A program made the position numbers and the translations under genes. From contig CALXDE010000007.1 of assembly GCA_944386965.1 (NCBI GenBank), positions 1-9,316 on the forward strand: 9,316 nt of DNA, read 5' to 3'. Source of the stretch: an uncultured Oscillospiraceae bacterium. GTDB lineage: Bacteria > Bacillota_A > Clostridia > Oscillospirales > Oscillospiraceae. Under the pieces are notes generated by a model. The model searched no databases, was not told the DNA's origin, and saw only the letters and a program-made list of their open reading frames with translations. Below are positions 1 to 6,591 of the stretch, in pieces; the stretch's first letter is position 1; each line of letters begins with the position of its first letter.

Positions 1-1
1 C

Positions 2-340
2 CAGCAGGCCAAGCCCGCCGCGCCGGTGCTGCGCTCCCTGGCCGCCCAGCACGGCGGCATGGCGGTGCCCCTGCACCACCAGCCGGTGCAGGTGGGCCGG
101 GACAGCGCCACCTGCCGCCTGGTGTACCGGGACGACACCCCCGGCGTCAGCTCCCACCACTGCCAGGTATTCTTTGACGAGCGGGAGCAGGTCTTTGTGG
201 TGACGGACCTCCACTCGTCCTACGGCACCTTCCTGGCCGGCGGCCAGCGTCTGGCCCCGGATGTGCCCACCAAGCTCCCCCCCAAGAGCTCCATCTACCT
301 GGGGGAGGTGGAGAACACCATCTATCTGGATGTGGAGTAA
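2..340 (+). CDS. FHA-domain protein, C-terminal part (start lies left of the window)
   Basis: The reading frame is open to the left edge, so only the last 112 residues are present. They form a forkhead-associated domain, a fold that binds phosphothreonine peptides. Visible are the GRD strand (around position 92), the S-x-x-H segment (SSHH, near 151-162), and DLHSSYGTF followed by a GG turn. The usual NGT is YGT here, so the Asn that normally contacts the peptide backbone is Tyr. The gene ends 3 bp before a PP2C phosphatase and its last codons carry that gene's ribosome site, so the two are co-transcribed. A cytoplasmic reader of Ser/Thr phosphorylation is inferred. What lies N-terminal to the FHA domain is unknown; the Gln/Ala/Pro-rich start of the visible part looks like a linker. 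Confidence 0.85.
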   Translation, partial: QQAKPAAPVLRSLAAQHGGMAVPLHHQPVQVGRDSATCRLVYRDDTPGVSSHHCQVFFDEREQVFVVTDLHSSYGTFLAGGQRLAPDVPTKLPPKSSIYLGEVENTIYLDVE

Positions 341-343
341 GAT

Positions 344-1069
344 ATGAAGCTATCCGCATACATGTATACCAACCGGGGCGGCCGGGAGAACAACGAAGAC
401 AGCGTCCGCTGCGCCGCCCAGGAGGGCCGGGGGGCCTTCCTGGTGGCCGACGGCCTGGGGGGCCACCAGAGCGGCGAGGTAGCCTCCGCCCTGGCCGCGG
501 ATGTGATCTTCTCCGGCTGCACAGGGGAGACTTCCCCCGACCGGGACGCCCTGCTGGAGCTGTTCCGGGAGGCCAACCGCGCCCTGCGGGAGCAGCAGGC
601 GGTGCCGGGACAGGAGGACATGAAGACCACCGCCGTGGCCCTGTGCGTCGACGGGGAGCGGGCGGTGTGGGCCCACATCGGGGACTCCCGGCTCTACCGC
701 TTCTCCGGCGGGGAGCTGACAGAGGTGACGAGAGATCACTCGGTGACCTATAAGAAATTTCTGGGCGGGGAGATCTCCTACATGGACGTCTACCACGACG
801 ACGACCGCTCCAGCCTTCTGCGGGTACTGGGAAAGGAGTCCTGCCAGCCGGAGGCCGGGGAGGGCACGGTCGCAGAGGGAGACGCCTTTCTCCTCTGCTC
901 CGACGGGTTCTGGGAGTACGTCTACAACGAGGAGATGCAGGCCGACCTGTGCAAGGCGGCATCTCCGGCAGACTGGGCGGAGCGGATGCTGCTGCGCCAC
1001 ATCCGCCGCACCCCTCCGGGGAACGACAACTTCTCGCTCATCACGGTATTTGTGGAGGATGAACCATGA
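344..1069 (+). CDS. PP2C-family serine/threonine protein phosphatase
   Basis: A 241-residue single-domain protein of the usual size for a bacterial PPM/PP2C phosphatase, a metal-dependent enzyme that removes phosphate from Ser/Thr. Family motifs appear in order: the phosphate-binding Arg with the acidic pair (R14 ENNED19), the metal-binding DGLGGH (36-41), TTA (95-97), GDSRLY (113-118) with TRDHS (129-133), SDGFW (186-190) and the C-terminal DN (228-229). All expected metal ligands are present, so it should be active. No signal peptide or membrane segment is seen, so it should be cytoplasmic. A GGAG at 334-337 is 6 nt before the ATG and overlaps the upstream stop. The stop codon overlaps the next start (ATGA). 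It lies between two FHA proteins and probably opposes a PrkC/Stk-type kinase encoded outside the window. Confidence 0.93.
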   Translation: MKLSAYMYTNRGGRENNEDSVRCAAQEGRGAFLVADGLGGHQSGEVASALAADVIFSGCTGETSPDRDALLELFREANRALREQQAVPGQEDMKTTAVALCVDGERAVWAHIGDSRLYRFSGGELTEVTRDHSVTYKKFLGGEISYMDVYHDDDRSSLLRVLGKESCQPEAGEGTVAEGDAFLLCSDGFWEYVYNEEMQADLCKAASPADWAERMLLRHIRRTPPGNDNFSLITVFVEDEP

Positions 1070-2532
1070 AACGGCTTTGGACACCGGCCCTGTCCCTGGT
1101 CCTGGCGGCGCTGCTGGGCGTCAACGTCTCAGCCGCGGCGTCGGCGCGGGTGATTCGGGCCTTCGTGCAGGGGGACACCCTGTACGCCTATGTGGAGCTC
1201 ACCGGCAGCGAGGCCCCCATCACCAAGGCGGAGGCCGGCATCGGCACGCGGACCTTTGCCGCCTCCGGCAATCTGGAGACGGTGCGGCAGGCCGGGTCCC
1301 CGGTGACCTATCTTCTGCTGCTGGACGCCTCCACCTCCATGCCAGGCTATCGGGAGGCGATCGTGGCCTATGCTGACGCGCTCTCCCAGACCGCCGGAGC
1401 GCATACCCGGTTTCTTCTGGCCACCTTTGGGGCGGAATTTTCCCTAGTGGAGGAGGATATCGCGCCAGAGGAGCTCTCCGGGGCGGTGGAGGCGGTGGCG
1501 TATACCGAAACCAGCTCCCGCCTTTTGAGCGGCATCAGCGGGGCCCTGGACTACCTGGAGGGCCTGCCCCGGACCGGCAATGAGCTGCGGGACATCGTGG
1601 TCCTCAGCGACGCGGTGGAGTACGACGCGGACGGCACCGTCTCCCACGACGAGCTGCTGGAGCGTCTCACCGCCTCGGACGCGATGCTCCACTCGGTGGG
1701 CTTTGGCGGCGATGAGACGGCCCAGGGGAGTCTTGCCGCCCTGGCGGAAGCCTCCGGCGGACGGCACTGGACGGTGGACGGCTCTTCCGCCGCCGCGGCG
1801 GCGGAGGAACTGGCGGCTGAGAGCGCCGGGCTCTATGTGACCAGCTTTGCCCTGGGGGGCTACAGCGGCACCGGCGAGGCGGAGCCGGTTTCCATCACCT
1901 TCTCCGCCGGCGCGGAGCTGGTGTGCCGGGCGGAGACGGAGGTGTCCTTCCCGGAGGGCGGAGGCGGCGCGGCGGAGGCGCCGGTTCAGGAGGAACCGGA
2001 CCGAGTCCTTCCGCCCTCGGGCTCTGGAGCGCAGAGCGCCGGGGCAGCCGCTCCGCAGGAAGATACGCCGGCTGACACCTCGGGCCTCTCCATGGATGAC
2101 CTCCTGGTAGGGGGCGGAACCCTCCTGGTGCTGGCGGTGATTGTGCTGGCAGTCTTCCTGCGCCGGAAGGGGAAACGGCAGGCTGCGGCATCTCCGCCGG
2201 TCCAGCCGCCTCCGGTCCCGGAGGGCGGCCCGGGGGGCGTCTATGTCCGTCTGGAGGTGCTCCGGGGCGCCTATGCCGGTTCCAGCGAGGAGTTCACCCT
2301 GACAAAGGAGCTGACCATCGGACGGGACAGCGCCTGCGACATTGTTTTTGATGATCCGGCCATCTCCCGGCGCAACAGCCGGGTCTTCCTGGCTGGCGGG
2401 GTGGTTTACCTGGAGGATCTGGGCTCTCAGAACGGCACCTTCCTCAACGGCGCCCGGGTGGAAATGCCCAGCATCCTGCGCAGCGGCGACGAAATCGCCC
2501 TGGGTGACACGGCCCTGCGGCTCAAATTCTGA
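1066..2532 (+). CDS. Membrane-anchored VWA-domain protein with cytoplasmic FHA domain
   Basis: This 488-residue protein has several modules. A signal peptide occupies about residues 1-27 (KR, a hydrophobic run, then AAASA). A von Willebrand A domain covers about 80-260, with the metal-site motif DASTS at 87-91 and a SDA strand end at 181-183. A low-complexity Gly/Ala/Pro/Glu linker runs over about 296-345. One membrane helix spans about 347-366 and is followed by RRKGK, which puts the C-terminus inside the cell. An FHA domain fills about 416-488 (IGRDS, DLGSQNGTFLNG). The VWA domain should therefore face outward and the FHA domain read phosphothreonine inside. In the FHA domain the S-x-x-H histidine is Asn437 (codon AAC). 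A GGAGG at 1054-1058 is 7 nt before the start, and the 4-bp overlap with the phosphatase implies coupled translation. The partner or ligand is unknown. Confidence 0.9.
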   Translation: MKRLWTPALSLVLAALLGVNVSAAASARVIRAFVQGDTLYAYVELTGSEAPITKAEAGIGTRTFAASGNLETVRQAGSPVTYLLLLDASTSMPGYREAIVAYADALSQTAGAHTRFLLATFGAEFSLVEEDIAPEELSGAVEAVAYTETSSRLLSGISGALDYLEGLPRTGNELRDIVVLSDAVEYDADGTVSHDELLERLTASDAMLHSVGFGGDETAQGSLAALAEASGGRHWTVDGSSAAAAAEELAAESAGLYVTSFALGGYSGTGEAEPVSITFSAGAELVCRAETEVSFPEGGGGAAEAPVQEEPDRVLPPSGSGAQSAGAAAPQEDTPADTSGLSMDDLLVGGGTLLVLAVIVLAVFLRRKGKRQAAASPPVQPPPVPEGGPGGVYVRLEVLRGAYAGSSEEFTLTKELTIGRDSACDIVFDDPAISRRNSRVFLAGGVVYLEDLGSQNGTFLNGARVEMPSILRSGDEIALGDTALRLKF

Positions 2533-2570
2533 ACAGCCGGCGCCACTCCACAACAAATATCCGAAATAAA

Positions 2571-2598
2571 AGAGGCGAGGGAAAATTCCCTCGCCTCT
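2571..2598 (-). terminator. Rho-independent terminator of the leftward operon
   Basis: A perfect 12-bp inverted repeat (2571-2582 with 2587-2598, arm AGAGGCGAGGGA on the + strand) surrounds a 4-nt loop. Read leftward, the stem is followed by TTTATTTCGG, a usable U-tract, so it ends the dehydrogenase operon. Read rightward, the bases after the stem (CTGTGTGGG) are not T-rich, so it would end the VWA-FHA operon only weakly. It lies between two convergent genes. Confidence 0.85.
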
Positions 2599-2612
2599 CT
2601 GTGTGGGACGAA

Positions 2613-3506
2613 TTACTTGCTGCGGACCTCGGTGCCGGTAATCTGCTCGTAGTACTTGAGGATCGCGCTGTGGTCATCGCTGCCGCAGCCGTGGTTGTGG
2701 AGCCAGTAGAGCATCTCCTGCACCTGCGCGGTCAGGGCCAGCGGCGTGCCCAGATTGTGACCGGTGTCCAGGGCGTTGTTCAGATCCTTGATGTGCAGAT
2801 CAATCCGGAAGCCGGGCTTGAAGTTGCCCGCCATCATCATGGGCACCTTGGCATCCATGACCGTGCTGCCGGCCAGACCGCCCCGGATGGCGTCAAACAC
2901 CTTCTGCGGGTCCACACCCGCCATGGTGGACAGGGAGTAAGCCTCCGCGCAGGCGGCAATGTTCACCGCCACAATGATCTGGTTGGCCAGCTTCACCGTG
3001 TTGCCCGCGCCGTTGACATCGCCGCAGTGGACCACGGACCCGCCCATGACGCTCAGCAGCTCATAGTACTTGTCAAACAGGGCCTTGGGGCCGCCGCACA
3101 TGATGGACAGCGTGCCGTCGATGGCCTTGGGCTCACCGCCGGAAACCGGGGCGTCCATCATCTGCACGCCATGCTTGGCGCACTCCTCGGCGATGGCCTT
3201 GGACTCCAGGGGCGCGATGGAGCTCATGTCGATGATATCCAGCCCCTCTTTGGCCCCCTCCAGCACGCCGCCTTCGCCCAGAACGGCCGCGCGCACGTTG
3301 GGAGAGTTGGGCACCATGGTGATGACCACATCGCTCTTGCTGGCTACGTCGGCATTGCTGCTGCCGCGCTTGGCCCCGCAGGACACCACATCATCCAGCG
3401 CCGCCGGGGCAAACGGGTCATACGCCGTGACCTCGTATCCCGCCTTCAGCAGATTCTTGCACATGGGCCGCCCCATGATCCCCAGTCCTACAAATCCTAC
3501 TTTCAT
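2613..3506 (-). CDS. NAD(P)-dependent beta-hydroxyacid dehydrogenase (2-hydroxy-3-oxopropionate reductase / GarR-like)
   Basis: A 297-residue member of the 3-hydroxyisobutyrate / tartronate-semialdehyde reductase family, full length for the group. It has the N-terminal Rossmann motif GLGIMG (7-12), the substrate carboxylate-binding signature DAPVSGG (118-124), the catalytic Lys172 in GNTVKLANQ and the KDL motif at 240-242. Asp30 at the end of the second strand (AYDPF) suggests NAD(H) rather than NADP(H). The family interconverts beta-hydroxy acids and their semialdehydes; the exact substrate cannot be read. From memory, the sulfolactaldehyde reductase YihU has a VGR-type sequence where this protein has the standard VSGG, which argues against a sulfonate substrate. 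A ribosome site (TGGAGG) is about 8 nt before the ATG. It is the last gene of the operon, 45 bp after the transketolase C-half. Confidence 0.88.
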   Translation of the reverse strand: MKVGFVGLGIMGRPMCKNLLKAGYEVTAYDPFAPAALDDVVSCGAKRGSSNADVASKSDVVITMVPNSPNVRAAVLGEGGVLEGAKEGLDIIDMSSIAPLESKAIAEECAKHGVQMMDAPVSGGEPKAIDGTLSIMCGGPKALFDKYYELLSVMGGSVVHCGDVNGAGNTVKLANQIIVAVNIAACAEAYSLSTMAGVDPQKVFDAIRGGLAGSTVMDAKVPMMMAGNFKPGFRIDLHIKDLNNALDTGHNLGTPLALTAQVQEMLYWLHNHGCGSDDHSAILKYYEQITGTEVRSK

Positions 3507-3551
3507 GCTAATAACCTCCAGTTTTATAAAATAGATGCAAACAGGCAGGCA

Positions 3552-4481
3552 TTACGCCTGGTACATGCGCTCCACGGCCTCCATAATGTGCTCCTTGGTC
3601 AGGCCCATGTAGGCCAGCAGCTCCGGATAGTTGTGGGCGCTGCAGCCGAAGTGGTCCTCCACGCCCACGAACTCCATGGGCTTGGGCTGACGGGCCATGG
3701 CCTCCGCAATGGCGCTGCCAAGGCCGCCCTGGACGTTGTGCTCCTCTGCCGTGACCACAGCCTTGCAGGGCTTGGCCAGCTCCACGACCGCCTCCTGGTT
3801 CAGGGGCTTGATGGTGGGGACATTGATGACCTTCACGGAGATGCGGTCCGCCAGAGCCTCTGCCGCCTCCAGGGCCTTGCCCACCATGACGCCGCAGGCA
3901 AACACGGCGACATCCGTGCCCTCCCGCAGGACATAGGGCATCCCGATGGTGAAGGGACGGTCCTCCGGAGTAACGTTGTCATAATCGTTGCGGTTGAGCC
4001 GCATATAGCAGGGGCCGACATACGCGGCAATGGCCTTCGTGGCGGCCACCGTCTCATTGGCGTCAGCCGGGCAGATCACGGTCATGTTGGGCACCGCCCG
4101 GAAGATGGCCATGTCCTCCACGCACTGGTGGGTAGCGCCGTCGCCGAAATCGGAGAGGCCGGAGGAGGAGCCGCAGATCTTCACGTTGAGCTTGCCGATG
4201 GCAATGGTCTGGCGGATCTGGTCAAAGGCCCGGCCGCCGGCAAACACGGCGAAGGAGTTGGTAAAGGGGATCTTGCCTGTCTGCGCCAGGCCGGCCGCCA
4301 CGGAGGTCATGTTGGCCTCCGCGATTCCCATTTCAAAGTGCCGCTCCGGATAGGCGGCCTCAAAATACTTGCCCATGGTGGACCCGCCCAGGTCGGCGTC
4401 CAGGACCACGATGTCCTCATTCTCTTTTCCCAGTGCGACAAGGGTCTGGCCGTAGGCCTCTCTCTGGTTGTTGTAAGCCAT
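3552..4481 (-). CDS. Transketolase, C-terminal subunit (pyrimidine-binding and C-terminal domains)
   Basis: A 309-residue half of a split transketolase. The full enzyme moves a two-carbon ketol unit between sugars using thiamine diphosphate. This half gives the pyrimidine-binding and C-terminal domains. Visible are GIAEAN (52-57, whose Glu54 activates the cofactor), FAVFAGGRAFDQIR (77-90), DGATHQCVED (114-123) with the conserved His118, and EEHNVQGGLG (246-255) of the C-terminal domain. The start has AAGGAG about 9 nt upstream. The gene follows the N-half by 19 bp, so the subunits are made together. Split forms occur both as housekeeping transketolases and, often, inside special sugar pathways; the location beside a GntR regulator and two dehydrogenases favours the second. 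The donor sugar is unknown. Confidence 0.92.
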   Translation of the reverse strand: MAYNNQREAYGQTLVALGKENEDIVVLDADLGGSTMGKYFEAAYPERHFEMGIAEANMTSVAAGLAQTGKIPFTNSFAVFAGGRAFDQIRQTIAIGKLNVKICGSSSGLSDFGDGATHQCVEDMAIFRAVPNMTVICPADANETVAATKAIAAYVGPCYMRLNRNDYDNVTPEDRPFTIGMPYVLREGTDVAVFACGVMVGKALEAAEALADRISVKVINVPTIKPLNQEAVVELAKPCKAVVTAEEHNVQGGLGSAIAEAMARQPKPMEFVGVEDHFGCSAHNYPELLAYMGLTKEHIMEAVERMYQA

Positions 4482-4500
4482 ATTTAAATACTCCTTCCCC

Positions 4501-5325
4501 TTAGGCTAATTCCGCAAGCGCCTGCTGATACGTCTCCTCGGTGAGGGTGCCGTTGTGGAACTTCACCTGGTTCTCCGCGAAGCTCAGGCCCTTGCCCTTG
4601 ACGGTGTGGGCGATGATCACGGTGGGCTGACCCTTGACGGTGTCCGCCGCGTCCAGCGCATCCACGATCTGGCCCATGTCATGGCCGTCAATCTCGATCA
4701 CATGCCAGCCAAAGGCCGCCCACTTCTCCGGCAGGGGGTTGGTGTTGAAGCGGTCCACCACCCGGCCGTTGGCCTGAAGCCCGTTCTGGTCCACAATGGC
4801 CACCAGATTGTCCGTGTGGAACGCGGAAGCCGCCATGGCGGCCTCCCAGATCTGGCCCTCGGCCAGCTCGCCGTCGCCGCAGAGCACATAGACCTTGCGG
4901 GGAATCTGGTTCAGGCGCAGGCCCAGTGCCATGCCCAGGCCGATGGAGAGCCCCTGGCCCAGGGAGCCGGTGCCGGCCTCGATGCCGGGGGTCTTGATCA
5001 CGTCGGGATGGCCCTGGAGATAGGAGCCGATCTCCTTGGTGTGCTTCAGATCCTCCACGGGGAAGTAGCCGCTCTCGGCCAGGGCGGCGTACTGCAGGAC
5101 GCCCACGTGGCCCTTGCTGAGCAGGAAGCGGTCCCGATCCCGCAGGTGGGGATTCTTGGGGTCATGGTGCATTTTGTAGAAATAGAGCGCGGAAACAATA
5201 TCGGCACTGGAGAAGGAACCGCCGATGTGTCCCGCCACGCCCACGCCGATGCTGACGATCACATCCCGGCGCAGCTGCTTGGCCTTCTGCGAAAGGTCTG
5301 CGAGAAGCTTCTGACGATCTGCCAT
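4501..5325 (-). CDS. Transketolase, N-terminal subunit (thiamine diphosphate-binding)
   Basis: A 274-residue N-terminal half of the split transketolase encoded by this and the next gene. It carries the thiamine-diphosphate and metal motif starting GDG at 150-152 (GDGELAEGQIWEA) and ending in Asn181 (VDQN), which with Asp151 holds the divalent ion. Other family marks are GHIGGS (32-37) with a His, LSKGH (69-73), GTGSLGQGLS (118-127) and HTVKGKG (240-246). AGGAGG lies 8 nt before the ATG in the 15-bp gap after the regulator gene. It works as a heteromer with the C-half. Lack of a kinase or aldolase in the cassette leaves open whether substrates are phosphorylated. Confidence 0.92.
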   Translation of the reverse strand: MADRQKLLADLSQKAKQLRRDVIVSIGVGVAGHIGGSFSSADIVSALYFYKMHHDPKNPHLRDRDRFLLSKGHVGVLQYAALAESGYFPVEDLKHTKEIGSYLQGHPDVIKTPGIEAGTGSLGQGLSIGLGMALGLRLNQIPRKVYVLCGDGELAEGQIWEAAMAASAFHTDNLVAIVDQNGLQANGRVVDRFNTNPLPEKWAAFGWHVIEIDGHDMGQIVDALDAADTVKGQPTVIIAHTVKGKGLSFAENQVKFHNGTLTEETYQQALAELA

Positions 5326-5340
5326 AATCTGTCCTCCTGG

Positions 5341-6057
5341 TTAAGCGTTTGTTGTATGTTCATTTTCTTCGGTGGAAAAGAAGCGCCTGTTATTGGATAG
5401 GTGTTCCTGCATCAGCGCGGCCGCCCGGTCGCCGTCCCGCTGCTCAATGGCCTCCAGAATCGCCTGGTGGTACCAGAGCCCCATGAAGCCCATCCGCCGG
5501 ATGGTGTCGTGCATGGCGCCCATCAGGATCGTGCCGAGAATCTCATGGATTCGAAGGATGATGCTGTTGCGGGTCATGCGGGCGATCTGCAGGTGAAAGT
5601 CCAGGTCCGCCTGGGCAAATCCCTTGCTGTCCTCGGCGCTGACCATCTGCTCCATGAGCGCCACATTCTCCCGCAGGACCTGGCAATCCTCCGCCTCCGC
5701 CCGCTCCGCCGCCAGGCGGCAGGAGTGCACCTCGATGATCTCCCGGTACTCCAGCACCTGCCGCAGGGCGTCCTCGCCGCCCCGGAGGTAAATCTCCGGC
5801 ATCAGCGCGTTCATGCTCCCGCCGGGGGAGACATCCTTGATAAAGGAGCCCTCGCCGTGGCGCGTCTCCACCAGATCCAGCGCCGCCAGCTTCTGAATGG
5901 CCTGGCGGATGGTGACCCGGCTGACGCCGAACAGGCCGCACAGCTCCAGCTCGGAGGGCAGGCGGTCGCCGGATTTCCACTGCCCGCTGTAGATCATCTC
6001 CAGCATCTGGTCAAAGACCTGCTTGCTCACATTGACTTTCCGAATGGGCTCAATCAT
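5341..6057 (-). CDS. FadR-type GntR family transcriptional regulator
   Basis: A 238-residue regulator. The N-terminal winged helix-turn-helix (about 8-75) contains RLPSE (32-36), the recognition helix VSRVTIRQAIQKL (45-57) and the wing GEGSFI (68-73). The C-terminal FCD ligand domain (about 95-225) has Asp151, His155, His197 and His219, the D/H-H-H set that binds a metal and often a carboxylate effector in this subfamily. I start at 6057 because CTCCTT (AAGGAG on the coding strand) lies at 6070-6075, 12 nt upstream. A GTG at 6093 would add 12 residues rich in Arg but has no ribosome site. It is first in the operon, 15 bp before the transketolase N-half. Operator-like repeats occur in front of this operon and of the divergent SDR gene, so autoregulation and control of both arms are inferred; a sugar-acid effector is a reasonable guess. 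Confidence 0.9.
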   Translation of the reverse strand: MIEPIRKVNVSKQVFDQMLEMIYSGQWKSGDRLPSELELCGLFGVSRVTIRQAIQKLAALDLVETRHGEGSFIKDVSPGGSMNALMPEIYLRGGEDALRQVLEYREIIEVHSCRLAAERAEAEDCQVLRENVALMEQMVSAEDSKGFAQADLDFHLQIARMTRNSIILRIHEILGTILMGAMHDTIRRMGFMGLWYHQAILEAIEQRDGDRAAALMQEHLSNNRRFFSTEENEHTTNA

Positions 6058-6069
6058 TCTCCGCGGCCG

Positions 6070-6075
6070 CTCCTT
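6070..6075 (-). promoter_or_regulatory. Ribosome binding site that decides the gntR start
   Basis: On the coding strand this reads AAGGAG and sits 12 nt before the ATG at 6057. The spacing is somewhat long, but no comparable site precedes the upstream GTG at 6093, which lies inside the run CCGTTCCCG. This is the reason for choosing the shorter protein. Confidence 0.6.
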
Positions 6076-6109
6076 CCTGCCCCGCCCGAACACCGGGAAC
6101 GGAGTTGTT

Positions 6110-6124
6110 AGTTGTTATACAACT
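6110..6124. promoter_or_regulatory. Operator-like inverted repeat in front of the gntR-transketolase operon
   Basis: AGTTGT-TAT-ACAACT is a perfect palindrome with 6-bp arms and a 3-nt centre, the size and spacing typical of FadR-subfamily operators. It lies just downstream of the predicted -10 and transcription start, so a bound protein would block the promoter. A related copy occurs at 6478-6492 before the SDR gene, with 12 of 15 bases identical. Binding by the adjacent GntR protein is inferred. Confidence 0.75.
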
Positions 6125-6137
6125 TCCCTGTAAGTAC

Positions 6138-6166
6138 AGAATAGTCAATTCCCGGCCGCATGTCAA
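6138..6166 (-). promoter_or_regulatory. Predicted sigma-A promoter of the gntR-transketolase operon
   Basis: Read leftward: a perfect -35 TTGACA (6161-6166), a 17-nt spacer and a -10 TATTCT (6138-6143). An A/T-rich stretch (6169-6188) lies just upstream of the -35 and could act as an UP element. The start of transcription should be near 6131, leaving about 74 nt of leader that includes the 6110-6124 operator. Confidence 0.75.
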
Positions 6167-6252
6167 GTCTTTTTTTATAAAAGGAAAAAGATTGGCCGGA
6201 ACAGCAAAAACCGCGAAATTTTTTATGAAAGCCGCACAATTCCGCCCCCATG

Positions 6253-6283
6253 CCCGCCGGCGGCTCTCCGGACGACCGGCGGG
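6253..6283. repeat. GC-rich hairpin of unknown role
   Basis: CCCGCCGG (6253-6260) and CCGGCGGG (6276-6283) form a perfect 8-bp stem around a 15-nt loop. There is no T-tract on either side, so it does not look like an intrinsic terminator. It sits between the leftward promoter and the rightward promoters and might separate them. Confidence 0.5.
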
Positions 6284-6343
6284 AGATGTCCTGTGGCGCT
6301 GAGGAACTGCCCCTCCAGGCTTTGTGCAGTATCGATAAAGATT

Positions 6344-6371
6344 TTGTCAAAATTTCTACAATTCGTAAAAT
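6344..6371 (+). promoter_or_regulatory. Candidate promoter of the SDR gene (distal)
   Basis: TTGTCA (6344-6349), a 16-nt spacer and TAAAAT (6366-6371); each hexamer matches the consensus at 5 of 6 bases. The -35 lies in a 13-bp palindrome (6341-6353, ATTTTG-T-CAAAAT). Transcription from here would give a leader of more than 200 nt before the SDR start. Confidence 0.5.
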
Positions 6372-6395
6372 CGTTCGGGATAACGCAAAAAACCG

Positions 6396-6424
6396 TTGAC
6401 AGCCGGTGGATTCTGTAGTAAGTA
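6396..6424 (+). promoter_or_regulatory. Candidate promoter of the SDR gene (proximal, weak -10)
   Basis: A perfect -35 TTGACA (6396-6401) is followed 17 nt later by TAAGTA (6419-6424), or 18 nt later by AAGTAT; neither is a good -10. It could be a promoter that needs an activator, or a chance TTGACA. The operator at 6478-6492 would lie roughly 50 nt downstream of its start. Confidence 0.4.
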
Positions 6425-6477
6425 TGAGGCAAGAGCAATGTGCTCAGCGGTGGAAAGCGCAGATTGTATGGGCCCCA

Positions 6478-6499
6478 ACTTGTAATACAACATACAAGT
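6478..6499. promoter_or_regulatory. Second operator-like site, in front of the SDR gene
   Basis: ACTTGTAATACAACA (6478-6492) has the same TTGT-3 nt-ACAA core as the site at 6110-6124. It overlaps a wider dyad, ACTTGTA (6478-6484) and TACAAGT (6493-6499), around an 8-nt spacer. As RNA, this dyad plus CCCA/TGGG flanks could also fold into a hairpin in the SDR leader. Shared control with the leftward operon is the simplest reading. Confidence 0.65.
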
Positions 6500-6591
6500 A
6501 CAGGTTGGGCAGCGCCGCTCCCGGTCCAGGCCGGCAGCGGACAGGTCCTGACCATGGATCACATGGCAGAAGATAAAGGGAGGCAGTTAGC

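Larger units (their letters stand above)
6058..6591. other. 534-bp divergent regulatory region between gntR and the SDR gene
   Basis: This gap is much richer in A/T than its flanks and holds no convincing gene; the open frames in it lack ribosome sites or collide with promoters. It contains the leftward promoter and operator near the gntR end, a GC-rich hairpin at 6253-6283, an ATTTTG-T-CAAAAT palindrome at 6341-6353, two candidate rightward promoters and a second operator near the SDR gene. It is longer than needed for two simple promoters. Confidence 0.7.

Noticed and set aside
2601..4487. A 628-residue open frame on the + strand opposite the dehydrogenase and transketolase C-half
   Set aside because: It is the antisense shadow of two well-supported genes; its His/Gly/Leu-rich composition matches reverse GC-rich coding DNA and no family motif is visible.
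2613..5325. Reading the transketolase and reductase as a sulfoquinovose (sulfo-transketolase) pathway
   Set aside because: No sulfoquinovosidase, sulfosugar isomerase or sulfonate exporter is present, and the reductase has the ordinary VSGG substrate motif. It stays possible only as a remote alternative.
6224..6237. A catabolite-repression (cre-like) box, TGAAAGCCGCACAA
   Set aside because: The central CG of the consensus is out of place (CC in its position) and symmetry is poor.
6108..6350. An 80-residue leftward open frame in the divergent gap
   Set aside because: It needs a TTG start without a ribosome site and covers the predicted gntR promoter and operator.
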